Positions 17,007 to 25,223 of a stretch of DNA of 64,000 nucleotides are shown here, piece after piece. Within the stretch, counting starts at the first letter, position 1, and every line of letters begins with the position of its first letter. The DNA lies in the NCBI RefSeq assembly GCF_004362045.1, contig NZ_SNWX01000004.1, positions 132,128-196,127 of the forward strand, given 5' to 3'. The position numbers were made by a program, and so were the translations under genes. This DNA is from Halanaerobium saccharolyticum. GTDB lineage: Bacteria; Bacillota; Halanaerobiia; Halanaerobiales; Halanaerobiaceae. The notes beneath the pieces were generated by a model. It did not search any database, was not told where the DNA came from, and saw only the letters and a program-made list of their open reading frames with translations.

Positions 17007-17049
17007 AATCCTGCTGTTTTCTGTAATTTTTAAACGGCAGGATTTTTAT
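17007..17049 (+). terminator. Intrinsic terminator of the TRAP/KDPG operon
   Basis: A 13-bp stem (AATCCTGCTGTTT with AAACGGCAGGATT, one T-G pair), an AT-rich loop of about 11 bases and a T-run. It closes the operon that ends with the aldolase. Confidence 0.85.
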
Positions 17050-17127
17050 AATATAGTTTATCGAATTCATATTAATAAAATAATTTTAAAAAAATTCTAT
17101 TTTTTTGCAGGAGATTTTGATTTAGTG

Positions 17128-17156
17128 TTGAATTAATTAATTAGGTTAACTAATAA
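17128..17156 (+). promoter_or_regulatory. Candidate promoter and ROK operator of the nag/TRAP regulon
   Basis: TTGAAT at 17128-17133, a 17-bp spacer and TAATAA at 17151-17156. The spacer contains an element (17133-17153, core TTAGGTTAACTAA) whose exact reverse complement recurs at 19989-20009 before the binding-protein gene. A shared 21-base element before the repressor and its target genes is strong evidence for an autoregulatory ROK operator. Confidence 0.65.
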
Positions 17157-17180
17157 ATAATACAAATTAGGTGATTATAT

Positions 17181-18368
17181 ATGACAAATTCACGACATAA
17201 ATCTTATAAACCCTTAAATATAAGACACGAAAATATAAAACAATTGATTAAACTACTTAAAAATTCGAAAAGAAAACTATCCAGAGCTGATATTGCAAGA
17301 GAACTTTCTTTGAGTACTCCAAGTGTCTCATCTATTGTAAATGTTTTAATAGACAGTGATATAATAATTGAAACAGATGATGAGAATATCGGAAACAATG
17401 TCGGCAGAAAACCAATTTTACTTAAATTAAATGAAGACTGCGGCTATTTGCTGGGAGTATTAATTTCCGAAAAAAAACTAACAATTGCTCTAGCTAATTA
17501 TCTAGGTGAGGTAATTAAAGAAGAAAGTTTTTATTATAAAGACAATAATAAAAAGTGTTTAGGTTTTTTAATTGATAGTATTGAACACCTTTTAAAAAAT
17601 AATCAAATTGATTTAGATAAATTATTAAGTATTAGTATTTCTTTTCCCGGGGTATATGATCATGATGAACAGGAAATAAAATTTGCCCCGCACAGTGGTG
17701 ACTGGCAAAATGAGCCAATAATTAGCCGATTGAATGAAGAATATAACTGCCAGGTTAAGATGGAGAACAATGTTAATACAGCTGTACTTGGCGAAAAATG
17801 GCAGGGTAAGATTGCAAAGAAAAATAATGCGGTATATTTAAAACTGGGAAATGGGATTGCAGCAGGAATTATTATTAACGGCCAGTTATATCGTGGTTAT
17901 AATAGTCTTGCAGGCGAAATCGGATTTTCTGTAACCAGTTCTAAGCAATTAACAGATAAAATAACTGATAGTGGTTCTTTTGAGCAGCGATTTAATACTG
18001 ATACAATGCTTGAAGAAATAAGGAAAGAAATTGGAATTGAAGTTTCAGATTTTAATGAGTTAAAGACTATAGTTAAAGATAATCCAGAACTGAGTCGATA
18101 TATAGACAATGTTAATCAAAATGTTAAGATGTTATTAATTAATCTGATAAGCATTTTAAATCCAGAAGTAATAGTTATTGGAGGAGAATATAGTCAGATA
18201 ATTGATAATTATATTGTTGATCTAAAATCACAGATTTTAAAAAATGTTCCATTTGCTGCTGAGATTCTAGTATCTGAGTTAGAGGATGAGGTTTATGTTT
18301 TAGGAGCAATAGCAAATTCTCTCCAGAATCTTGAAAGAGAGTTAATAAAAAAATATTTTATGGAGTGA
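17181..18368 (+). CDS. ROK-family transcriptional repressor (NagC/XylR-like), zinc motif absent
   Basis: A 395-residue ROK protein. The N-terminal winged helix-turn-helix spans about residues 15-75 (RADIARELSLSTPSVSSIVN), followed by a sugar-kinase-fold ROK domain. The conserved zinc motif CxCGxxGCxE is missing (the equivalent region reads LAGEIGFSVTSSKQ). The usual END of the active site reads ENN, so the catalytic Asp is lost. It is therefore a regulator and not a kinase. It heads an operon with nagA, TRAP and nagB, and probably senses an amino-sugar phosphate. The gene is followed, nearly overlapping, by a cupin-like gene. Confidence 0.85.
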   Translation: MTNSRHKSYKPLNIRHENIKQLIKLLKNSKRKLSRADIARELSLSTPSVSSIVNVLIDSDIIIETDDENIGNNVGRKPILLKLNEDCGYLLGVLISEKKLTIALANYLGEVIKEESFYYKDNNKKCLGFLIDSIEHLLKNNQIDLDKLLSISISFPGVYDHDEQEIKFAPHSGDWQNEPIISRLNEEYNCQVKMENNVNTAVLGEKWQGKIAKKNNAVYLKLGNGIAAGIIINGQLYRGYNSLAGEIGFSVTSSKQLTDKITDSGSFEQRFNTDTMLEEIRKEIGIEVSDFNELKTIVKDNPELSRYIDNVNQNVKMLLINLISILNPEVIVIGGEYSQIIDNYIVDLKSQILKNVPFAAEILVSELEDEVYVLGAIANSLQNLERELIKKYFME

Positions 18369-18373
18369 TTAAA

Positions 18374-18769
18374 TTGAATGTTTTAAAAAGCGATACACTG
18401 GGTTATAAGATGATCTTTTCTAATCAGCGATGGGGGGTTGGATATAAAAATTATTCTCCCCAGCAAGATCTGGTCTGGCAGAGACACTTTGAGAGTGATG
18501 AGGGATTTATACTTTTATCAGGTAAATGTTGTTTGTTAACTAAAAATGAGGGAAAGATAGATATTAACTGGCTGGAAAAGTCAAAATTTTATCTGGTAAA
18601 AAAGAATGAATGGCATTTTAATTTGATGTTTAAAGATGCTGAAATATTTATAGTTGAAAATAATGATGTAAGTGAGTCAAATACTGAAAACGTAAAGCTT
18701 ACAGAATCGGAGCAAAAATTCTTAAATAAAAATGAAGAAATATTAGATTTATTAAAAGAATTTTCTTAA
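18374..18769 (+). CDS. Small cupin-like protein of unknown function
   Basis: About 131 residues. The pattern is consistent with a small beta-barrel (cupin-like): VWQRHFESDEGFILLSG is followed by LLTKNEG and a KKNEWHFNLMF strand, but the full His-rich cupin metal motif is not clear. The TTG at 18374 has GGAG eight bases upstream; a GTG at 18365 overlaps that site and is less likely. It lies between a ROK repressor and nagA, so it may be a sugar-binding or isomerase-like accessory protein. I do not assign a reaction. Confidence 0.55.
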   Translation: MNVLKSDTLGYKMIFSNQRWGVGYKNYSPQQDLVWQRHFESDEGFILLSGKCCLLTKNEGKIDINWLEKSKFYLVKKNEWHFNLMFKDAEIFIVENNDVSESNTENVKLTESEQKFLNKNEEILDLLKEFS

Positions 18770-18796
18770 TATTATTACATGGAAAGGGGGTAAAAT

Positions 18797-19966
18797 ATGC
18801 TGCAGTTATTAAATGCTGATCTGATAACTCCATATCAGATCAAAAAAGCAAATCTTTTAATCCAGAACAAAAAAATTATTAGCATTGGTAACAATATACA
18901 TCAGGATGCAGAAACTCTAGACTTAACTGGCAAATATATAGCACCTGGTTTTATTGATATCCACTTACATGGGGGTGGCGGAGCTGATTTAATGGATGGT
19001 GATGTAGATTCCATTTTAAAAATTGCTGAAAGTCATATTAAGTACGGTACCACAAGTTTTTATCCTACTACTTTAACAGCAAAAGATGAAGAATTATTTA
19101 AATTGTTTGATAATTTAAAAATAGCAATATCCAAAAATAACAAAGGTGCCAGAATTATGGGGGTTCACTTAGAAGGTCCATATTTATCTGCTAATCAAAA
19201 AGGAGCTCAAGATGAAAGATTTTTAAAAGAACCAATCGCAGAGCATTATAAAAAAATTATAAATAGTTCAGATTATATTGCGCGAGTTACCGCAGCACCA
19301 GAAATACCAGGAGCATTAGAATTGGCATCTTTTTTACAGCAAAAAGGTATTATTGCATCTATTGGGCATACTGATGCAGAATATCAGGATATGCTCAAGG
19401 CGCTTGAACATGGATATAGTTTACTGACTCATTTTTATTCGGGTATGAGTTCCTTAAAGAGGGTAAATGGTTCTAGAGTCCTTGGAGCTGTAGAATCAGG
19501 ATATTTATTTGATGAATTTAATGTGGAAATTATTGCAGATGGATATCATCTGCCACCTGAATTATTAAAATTGATTTATAAGATAAAAGGAGCAGACAGT
19601 ATAGTTTTAGTGACAGATGCTATGCGTGGTGCAGGAATGCCGGAAGGTAAGTCTATTTTAGGTAGTTTAGAAAATGGTATAGAAGTAATAATTGAAGATG
19701 GAGTTGCAAAGATGCCGGATCGTCAGGCCTTTGCAGGCAGTGTTGCAACAATGGACAGGCTTGTTCGAAATATGATTAAATTAGCAGATGTTCCCTTAAC
19801 TGAAGCAGTTAAAATGGCTACACTTACTCCAGCAAAAATAATGGGTATTGCTGATCAAAAAGGAACTATCTCTCAGGGGAAAGATGCTGATTTGGTTATT
19901 TTAAATAAAGAATTAGAAGTTGAAATTGTTATTGTAGAGGGAGATATACGATATCAAAAGGGATAA
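18797..19966 (+). CDS. nagA: N-acetylglucosamine-6-phosphate deacetylase
   Basis: A 389-residue NagA of the amidohydrolase superfamily. The N-terminal metal motif is DIHLHGGGG near residue 54, with HLEGPYL near 118, GHTDA and THFYSGMS in the middle and the catalytic Asp in VTDAMRGAG. It removes acetate from GlcNAc-6-phosphate to give glucosamine 6-phosphate. The product is the substrate of the NagB gene at 22934, which lies past a TRAP importer in the same cluster. AAAGGGGG precedes the ATG. Confidence 0.93.
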   Translation: MLQLLNADLITPYQIKKANLLIQNKKIISIGNNIHQDAETLDLTGKYIAPGFIDIHLHGGGGADLMDGDVDSILKIAESHIKYGTTSFYPTTLTAKDEELFKLFDNLKIAISKNNKGARIMGVHLEGPYLSANQKGAQDERFLKEPIAEHYKKIINSSDYIARVTAAPEIPGALELASFLQQKGIIASIGHTDAEYQDMLKALEHGYSLLTHFYSGMSSLKRVNGSRVLGAVESGYLFDEFNVEIIADGYHLPPELLKLIYKIKGADSIVLVTDAMRGAGMPEGKSILGSLENGIEVIIEDGVAKMPDRQAFAGSVATMDRLVRNMIKLADVPLTEAVKMATLTPAKIMGIADQKGTISQGKDADLVILNKELEVEIVIVEGDIRYQKG

Positions 19967-19976
19967 GAATTATTTT

Positions 19977-20009
19977 TTAATTAATTAGTTAGTTAACCTA
20001 ATTAATTAA
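19977..20009 (+). promoter_or_regulatory. Perfect 12-bp inverted repeat, ROK operator before the TRAP genes
   Basis: TTAATTAATTAG at 19977-19988 and CTAATTAATTAA at 19998-20009 form a perfect inverted repeat around a 9-base centre, TTAGTTAAC. Bases 19989-20009 are the exact reverse complement of 17133-17153 before the ROK gene. The TTAGTT/AACTAA character resembles XylR-type ROK operators. Confidence 0.75.
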
Positions 20010-20101
20010 CTATTAAGGGAGGTGATGCTGCTAATAAAAGCGATATGGAGTTTTTATGGTCTTTAGAAATTATTAAAACAAAATTATGGGGGTATAAAAA
20101 A

Positions 20102-21067
20102 ATGAAGAAAATTTTATCTTTGCTTTTCGTATTTGCTTTGTTATTAACCTTTGGGCAGACTGTTATGGCTGAGACAATCACTTTAAAACTCGCTGAGAAT
20201 CAACCTGCAGATAACCCTGTGACAAAAGCAGATCTCTATTTTGCTGACTTAGTTGAAGAAAAAACAAATGGGGAAGTAGTAATTGATGTACACTATGGTG
20301 CCACTTTAGGTCAGGAAGCAGAAACAATTTCTATGGCTCGTACTGGTGTTGTTGCAATGGCAAGAGTAAATGCTGTACCACTGGCAGAAGTTGTAAGTGA
20401 TGTTGGAGTATTTAATCTACCTTTTATTTTCAGTAATTATGATCATCTCTGGAATGTACTAGAAAGTGATGTTGGAACAGAAATTAATAGCAAACTTGAA
20501 GAAGTTGGTCTGGTAGGTCTTACCTGGTTTGAATCTGGTTTTAGAAGTTTTTATACAACTGAACCGGTAGCAGAACTAAGTGATCTGGCAGGAATGAACA
20601 TCAGAGTTCAGGAAGCTGAATTACCAATGAAAATGGTGGAACTTCTTGGAGCGAACCCAACACCGATGCCTTATGGTGATGTTTACAGTGGCCTACAGAC
20701 TGGTGTAATTGATGGTGCAGAAAATGATTATGTAAGTTATTATACTTCAAGTCATTATGAGGTTGCTCCATATTATGCAGTAGATAATCATATACATCCA
20801 CCAGCAATTATCATAATGAATAAAGCTAAACTTGAAAGTCTTTCTAAAGAACATCAGCAGGCAATAATGGAAGCTGCAGAAGAAGCAAAAGAATTTGAAA
20901 AACAAGAAATGAGAGCTTTCCAGGATGAATCTAAAGCAAAAGTATTAGAAGCTGGAGTAGAAATTACAGAAGTAGATACATCAGAGTTTCAGGAAGCAGT
21001 AATGCCACTTTATGAAGAGTATCCTGAGCTCCAGGGTTATATTGATAGAATTATTGAATTACAATAA
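20102..21067 (+). CDS. dctP: TRAP transporter solute-binding protein (DctP family)
   Basis: A 321-residue TRAP binding protein. The signal peptide ends TVMA before ETITLKLAENQP, with no lipobox cysteine, so it is periplasmic. Family blocks NIRVQEAELPM near residue 165 and GDVYSGLQTGVIDGAEN follow. The ATG at 20102 is chosen because GGGGGT lies just upstream and the signal peptide then begins MKKILSLL; the longer frame from 20045 lacks a site. Linked to nagA and nagB, its ligand is probably an acidic or acetylated amino sugar rather than a dicarboxylate. That is inference. Confidence 0.9.
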   Translation: MKKILSLLFVFALLLTFGQTVMAETITLKLAENQPADNPVTKADLYFADLVEEKTNGEVVIDVHYGATLGQEAETISMARTGVVAMARVNAVPLAEVVSDVGVFNLPFIFSNYDHLWNVLESDVGTEINSKLEEVGLVGLTWFESGFRSFYTTEPVAELSDLAGMNIRVQEAELPMKMVELLGANPTPMPYGDVYSGLQTGVIDGAENDYVSYYTSSHYEVAPYYAVDNHIHPPAIIIMNKAKLESLSKEHQQAIMEAAEEAKEFEKQEMRAFQDESKAKVLEAGVEITEVDTSEFQEAVMPLYEEYPELQGYIDRIIELQ

Positions 21068-21080
21068 ACACTTATTTACA

Positions 21081-21110
21081 GGTATAATCCTCTGCAAAGG
21101 GGATTATACC
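21081..21110 (+). promoter_or_regulatory. Intergenic hairpin after the binding-protein gene
   Basis: A perfect 10-bp stem (GGTATAATCC with GGATTATACC) with a 10-base loop and no T-run. It lies between the binding-protein gene and the small permease gene. Confidence 0.65.
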
Positions 21111-21133
21111 ACTTTAAATCTGGGGGTAAGCTT

Positions 21134-21634
21134 ATGCCAAAAAAATTGTTAAATCAAATTTATGAAGGTATTTATAAAATCATAACTTTTATCTGTGTTT
21201 CTTCATTAATAGTTTTAGTAGCTTTAGTCTTTGTATCAGTGGTTATGCGTTATGTATTTAGTTCGCCAATTAGGGGGGCTCAGGAGTTTTCGATATATTT
21301 ATTATTATGGTTTGGATTTCTGGGAATCATTAAAGGTCATAGAGATGGAAACCATATTAGTATAACCTTTTTTGTAGACAAGTTACCTGAAAAAGGGAAA
21401 AAAGTAATGAATTTATTTTCAGAATTAATGATTATGCTATTTAGTGGAACAATGTTTTATCAGGGGCTTAAGTTATATGAATACAATATAATTAGTCCAT
21501 TACCTGCTACTAATATTCCTTCGAGAACACTTGCTGTTTTAATAAGTATAGTAGGGATAATGTTAGTAATACAGAGCACTATTAAAATGTTTTTTATGGT
21601 GTTTAGGGAGGGAGAAACATGGAGCCGGCAATAA
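21134..21634 (+). CDS. dctQ: TRAP transporter small permease (DctQ family)
   Basis: A 166-residue protein with four predicted membrane helices. The DctQ pattern is SSPIRGAQEFSIYLLLWFGF followed by a basic GHRDGNHISI segment. It is the small membrane subunit of the TRAP importer. Its end overlaps the start of the large permease gene by 16 bases, so the two are translationally coupled. Confidence 0.88.
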   Translation: MPKKLLNQIYEGIYKIITFICVSSLIVLVALVFVSVVMRYVFSSPIRGAQEFSIYLLLWFGFLGIIKGHRDGNHISITFFVDKLPEKGKKVMNLFSELMIMLFSGTMFYQGLKLYEYNIISPLPATNIPSRTLAVLISIVGIMLVIQSTIKMFFMVFREGETWSRQ

Positions 21635-22902
21635 TTATACTCTTAGGATCATTTTTTCTTTTAATATTTTTAAATGTCCCGATAGCTTTTGCAATGGGTA
21701 TATCTTCGGTTTTAACAAGTTATTATCTAGACATTCAATTAATCATGGTATTCCAGCGCATGATTTCTGGTTTGAGAACCTTTACTTTTCTGGCAGTTCC
21801 ATTTTTTATTTTAGTCGGATTAATTATGGGGAATTCCGGTATTTCTGAAAAGATAATTAAATTTGCAAGTCTTTTTATCGGTAGAATCAAAGGTGGATTG
21901 GCCATGGTTAATGTATTGGCCAGTATGCTTTTTGGTGGAATTTCTGGTTCATCATCTGCTGATGTATCTTCAATTGGGGCTCTTTTAATTCCTTTGATGC
22001 AGGAGGAAGGATATGATGATGATTTTTCGGTTGCAGTAACTACAACTTCTTCAGTTCAGGGAGTAATAATTCCACCAAGTCAAAATATAATTTATTACTC
22101 ACTTGCTGCTGGCGGTTTATCTGTTGGACGTTTGTTTATAGCTGGTTATATACCTGGAATTACCCTTGGTATATTTTTGATGGTCTTATGTTATATTCTA
22201 GCTAGAAAGAGAGATTATCCAACTGGTGAAACCATTGCCTTAAAAGAGGTGCCTAAGGTTGTGTTTGATTCATTTTTAGGACTATTTACTATAATTATAA
22301 TTATTGGCGGTATTGTAGCTGGAGTATTTACTGCTACTGAATCAGCGGCAGTGGCTGTGGTTTATGTTCTGTTTTTATCTCTCTTTGTCTATAAGTCGCT
22401 GACTATAAAAGATATAATTAAAATTTTTAATCAGTCTATTGGCACACTCTCAATGATCATTGCAATAATAAGTACCTCGAGTGCTTTTGCCTGGCTGCTG
22501 GCTTATTTAAATATTCCACAGCTATTATTAAATTCACTCCTAGGCATAACTGAGAATAGAATAATTTTATTGCTTTTAATTAATGTTATTCTGCTCTTTT
22601 TGGGAATGATAATGGACATGGGAATTATAATCTTACTTATAACTCCAATATTACTGCCGATAGTTGTACAACTTGGAATGAACCCAATTCAATTTGGGAT
22701 CATGATGATGTTGAATCTGGGTATTGGCTTAAATACCCCTCCAGTTGGGACATCTTTATATATAGGCTGTGCAATAGCCGGTATAAAAATTGAAGAAACT
22801 TTAAAGATCTTAGTGCCATTTTACATAGTAATGGGAGCAGTGCTTTTATTAACTACATTCTGGCCAGAATTTACATTATATTTACCAGATTTAATTTTCT
22901 AA
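21619..22902 (+). CDS. dctM: TRAP transporter large permease (DctM family)
   Basis: A 427-residue polytopic permease with the DctM signatures NVPIAFAMGISS near the N terminus, FGGISGSSSADVSS near residue 110 and GLNTPPVGTSLYI near residue 375. It carries out sodium-coupled import with DctQ and the periplasmic binding protein upstream. The gene GGAGGGAG-ATG start lies inside the end of dctQ. NagB follows 31 bp downstream, so transport and amino-sugar breakdown share one transcript. Confidence 0.92.
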   Translation: MEPAIIILLGSFFLLIFLNVPIAFAMGISSVLTSYYLDIQLIMVFQRMISGLRTFTFLAVPFFILVGLIMGNSGISEKIIKFASLFIGRIKGGLAMVNVLASMLFGGISGSSSADVSSIGALLIPLMQEEGYDDDFSVAVTTTSSVQGVIIPPSQNIIYYSLAAGGLSVGRLFIAGYIPGITLGIFLMVLCYILARKRDYPTGETIALKEVPKVVFDSFLGLFTIIIIIGGIVAGVFTATESAAVAVVYVLFLSLFVYKSLTIKDIIKIFNQSIGTLSMIIAIISTSSAFAWLLAYLNIPQLLLNSLLGITENRIILLLLINVILLFLGMIMDMGIIILLITPILLPIVVQLGMNPIQFGIMMMLNLGIGLNTPPVGTSLYIGCAIAGIKIEETLKILVPFYIVMGAVLLLTTFWPEFTLYLPDLIF

Positions 22903-22933
22903 TTACAATTAATCAAATAGGAGGAAACAAAAA

Positions 22934-23671
22934 ATGAAGATAAATGTTTATCAAGACAAAAAAACAACAAGTAAATATGCAGCAGAAAGAGCTAGAGAGA
23001 TTTTGATTGAAAGTATCGAAAAAGATGGGGAAGCAGTATTTATTATTGCTACCGGTAATTCTCAACTTGATTTTTTAGCAGCACTGGTAGAGTTTGATGA
23101 TATAGATTGGTCCAAAACTAAGCTTTATCATTTGGATGAATATGTAGGTATAGATGAAACTCATAAGGCCAGTTTTAGAAAATATATTAAAGAAAACTTC
23201 ATTTCTAAAGTTGGTGAATTAAAAGAAATTAATTTAATTGATGGCATGAATGATCCAGAAAAAGAATGTCAGAGGTTGAATCAAAAAATTAAGGAAGAAG
23301 ATAAAATCCAGGCGGCATTTGTTGGCATAGGTGAAAACGGTCATCTGGCTTTTAATGAACCACCTGCAGATTTTGAAGAAGAAGCGCCTTTTATTATTAT
23401 TGAGCTGGATGATGTTTCCCGAAAACAGCAGGTTAAAGAAGGCTGGTTTGAGACTATTGCTGATGTTCCCAAAAATGCGATTACGATGACAGTTAAACAG
23501 ATTATGAAGTCAGAAAATATTATCTGCACAGTGCCCGGTTCAAGAAAAGCCGAGGCTGTAAAAAATTGCCTGGGAGATGATAAAATTTCAGTTGACTGTC
23601 CTTCCTCAATTTTAAAAGAGCATAAAAGTACAGATGTCTTTTTAGACGAAGATTCGGCAGAATTGTTATAA
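22934..23671 (+). CDS. nagB: Glucosamine-6-phosphate deaminase
   Basis: A 245-residue NagB. Motifs are the phosphate loop ATGNSQLDFLAAL near residue 40, YHLDEYVG near 70, GIGENGHLAFNEPP (catalytic Asp/His region) near 135, and TVPGSRKAEAV near the end. It converts glucosamine 6-phosphate to fructose 6-phosphate and ammonia. It lacks the C-terminal allosteric extension of the E. coli enzyme and matches the shorter Gram-positive form. It ends the amino-sugar operon; a strong hairpin terminator follows. Confidence 0.93.
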   Translation: MKINVYQDKKTTSKYAAERAREILIESIEKDGEAVFIIATGNSQLDFLAALVEFDDIDWSKTKLYHLDEYVGIDETHKASFRKYIKENFISKVGELKEINLIDGMNDPEKECQRLNQKIKEEDKIQAAFVGIGENGHLAFNEPPADFEEEAPFIIIELDDVSRKQQVKEGWFETIADVPKNAITMTVKQIMKSENIICTVPGSRKAEAVKNCLGDDKISVDCPSSILKEHKSTDVFLDEDSAELL

Positions 23672-23686
23672 ATTAAAATTATAAAT

Positions 23687-23748
23687 AAGACTCCCTTTTA
23701 AAAAAACGGTAGTATAAAAAAAGTGGGACATAGAAGGGAGTCTTTTTA
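23687..23748 (+). terminator. Intrinsic terminator with long loop
   Basis: A perfect 11-bp stem (AAGACTCCCTT with AAGGGAGTCTT) enclosing a loop of about 36 bases, followed by TTTTTATA. It ends the nag/TRAP operon. Confidence 0.75.
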
Positions 23749-23783
23749 TAAATACGATTTTAAATATCTTAAATATTTTGAAT

Positions 23784-23812
23784 TTGACAAAAATAATAAA
23801 GTGTGTAATAAT
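23784..23812 (+). promoter_or_regulatory. Sigma-A promoter of the ABC/phosphodiester-glycosidase operon
   Basis: TTGACA at 23784-23789, a 17-bp spacer and AATAAT at 23807-23812. Both LacI-type operators lie downstream of it, where a bound repressor can block elongation or clearance. Confidence 0.65.
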
Positions 23813-23835
23813 ATAATAAAGTTTTTTAAATAAAA

Positions 23836-23904
23836 TTGCTAACGATGGCAAAAAAAATTAAAGCAAGGAGGTTATTTTTTGAATTATTTTGCCAACGATG
23901 GCAA
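23836..23904 (+). promoter_or_regulatory. Pair of LacI-type operators
   Basis: TTGCTAACGATGGCAA at 23836-23851 and TTGCCAACGATGGCAA at 23889-23904 are near-perfect palindromes with the central CG typical of LacI-family operators, 53 bp centre to centre. The second lies just before the ribosome binding site of the solute-binding protein. The LacI gene at 29549 in the same operon is the likely binder. Confidence 0.8.
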
Positions 23905-23917
23905 AAAGGGGGACAAA

Positions 23918-25168
23918 ATGAGAAAAAATATTATTTTGCTGACTTTTTTACTTATCGTTCTAGTTTCTATTTCCGTAGGTGCTGAAGACATAGTTTTAAA
24001 TTATTACTCTCATGGCGTAGAAAATGGTACCAGAATGGATATTATTGAAGAGTTTGAGGCAACACATCCTGGAATAAAAGTAAATTTAGTAGAATTACCA
24101 CAGGATACAAATAAAAAGTTACAGATGATAAATACTATTTTACAGTCTCAGGATAATTCAATGGATATTTTTGATTCTGATGTGACATGGCCACCAATTT
24201 TTGCAGCTGCTGGTTGGGTAGAGCCTTTAGATGGCTACTTATCTGAAGTTGAAATGGACGATTTTTTACCTGGACCGGTTGGTGCAGTAACATACATGGG
24301 TAAAGTATGGGGAGTTCCTTATCGTACAGATGCTGGAATGCTCTATTACAGAAAAGATCTTTTAGAAAAACATAATAAAGAAGTGCCTAAAACCTGGGAT
24401 GAATTAATTGAAACTTCCAGGTATATTATGGAGAGGGAAGAAGGAATTAAAGGTCATGCAGGTTCCTGGGCTCAATATGAAGGTTTAACCTGTAACCTGA
24501 TGGAATTTGTCTGGAGTTATGGAGGAAAAGTGTTTAATGAAGAAGGAGAAGTAGTCTATAATAGCCCTGAAACAGTTGCAGCTGTTTCAACAATGACTGA
24601 TATGATTAATAAAGATAATATTATGCCTAATGGTATAGTTAATTTTTATAGTGGTGATGCAAGAGCGCCTTTCTTCTCCGGTAAACTTGTATTCTTAAGA
24701 GACTGGCCAAGTGGATGGCGTAAGTCCCAGAATCCTGATAACTCTCAGGTGGTTGGAAAAGTGGGAATTGCAGCTCTTCCAATGGGAAGTCCTGATCAGA
24801 GAAGTTATTCCACTCTGGGCGGCTGGCAGGTAATGGTTTCTAAGTATTCAGATCATAAAGAAGAGGCAGTTGAATTTGCCAAGTTCAGAGGCGGTAAAGA
24901 AGCTCAGAAGATGGCTGCTCTAGGTCTAAGTCATATTCCTGCTAGAGAATCATTATATTCTGATTCTGATATTCTAGAAAAAATGCCTTTTATTGAAGAT
25001 ATGTTTCCTGCTTTTGTAAGTGCATACCCAAGACCTAAGTCTCCTTATTATGCAGAGGTTTCCAATATTCTGCAGGTGGAAACACAAAAAGCATTTGTAG
25101 AAGATAAAACAGCAGCAGAGGCTGTAAAAGATGCTGATCAAAGAATTAAAGATTTACTGGGACAATAA
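23918..25168 (+). CDS. ABC sugar transporter solute-binding protein (family 1, MalE-like)
   Basis: A 416-residue carbohydrate-binding protein. The signal peptide ends SVGA before EDIVLNYYS, without a lipobox cysteine. The family 1 fold is recognisable by EEFEATHPGIKVNLVE, the WPPIFAAAGWVEPLD block and GGWQVMVS. It captures a sugar or oligosaccharide for the two permeases downstream. ATG 23918 follows GGGGGAC. An in-frame TTG at 23879 also has AAGGAGG eight bases upstream, so a 13-residue longer form is possible. The two LacI operators flank that region. Confidence 0.88.
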   Translation: MRKNIILLTFLLIVLVSISVGAEDIVLNYYSHGVENGTRMDIIEEFEATHPGIKVNLVELPQDTNKKLQMINTILQSQDNSMDIFDSDVTWPPIFAAAGWVEPLDGYLSEVEMDDFLPGPVGAVTYMGKVWGVPYRTDAGMLYYRKDLLEKHNKEVPKTWDELIETSRYIMEREEGIKGHAGSWAQYEGLTCNLMEFVWSYGGKVFNEEGEVVYNSPETVAAVSTMTDMINKDNIMPNGIVNFYSGDARAPFFSGKLVFLRDWPSGWRKSQNPDNSQVVGKVGIAALPMGSPDQRSYSTLGGWQVMVSKYSDHKEEAVEFAKFRGGKEAQKMAALGLSHIPARESLYSDSDILEKMPFIEDMFPAFVSAYPRPKSPYYAEVSNILQVETQKAFVEDKTAAEAVKDADQRIKDLLGQ

Positions 25169-25180
25169 CTAATAAAATCT

Positions 25181-25202
25181 GGGGCTATGTTCGCATAGCC
25201 CC
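25181..25202 (+). promoter_or_regulatory. Intergenic UUCG hairpin after the binding-protein gene
   Basis: A perfect 9-bp stem GGGGCTATG/CATAGCCCC closed by a TTCG tetraloop, an exceptionally stable RNA hairpin, with no T-run. It lies between the binding protein and the first permease gene. Confidence 0.75.
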
Positions 25203-25223
25203 CAAACTATTGGGGTTGATTGA

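Noticed and set aside
20024..20065. A 13-codon leader peptide after the extended ribosome binding site before the TRAP binding protein
   Set aside because: The ATG is only two bases from the site and the peptide has no regulatory codon pattern.
17181..23671. Sialic acid TRAP operon
   Set aside because: NagA and NagB fit, but NanA, NanK and NanE are missing, and the ROK protein is a regulator and not NanK.
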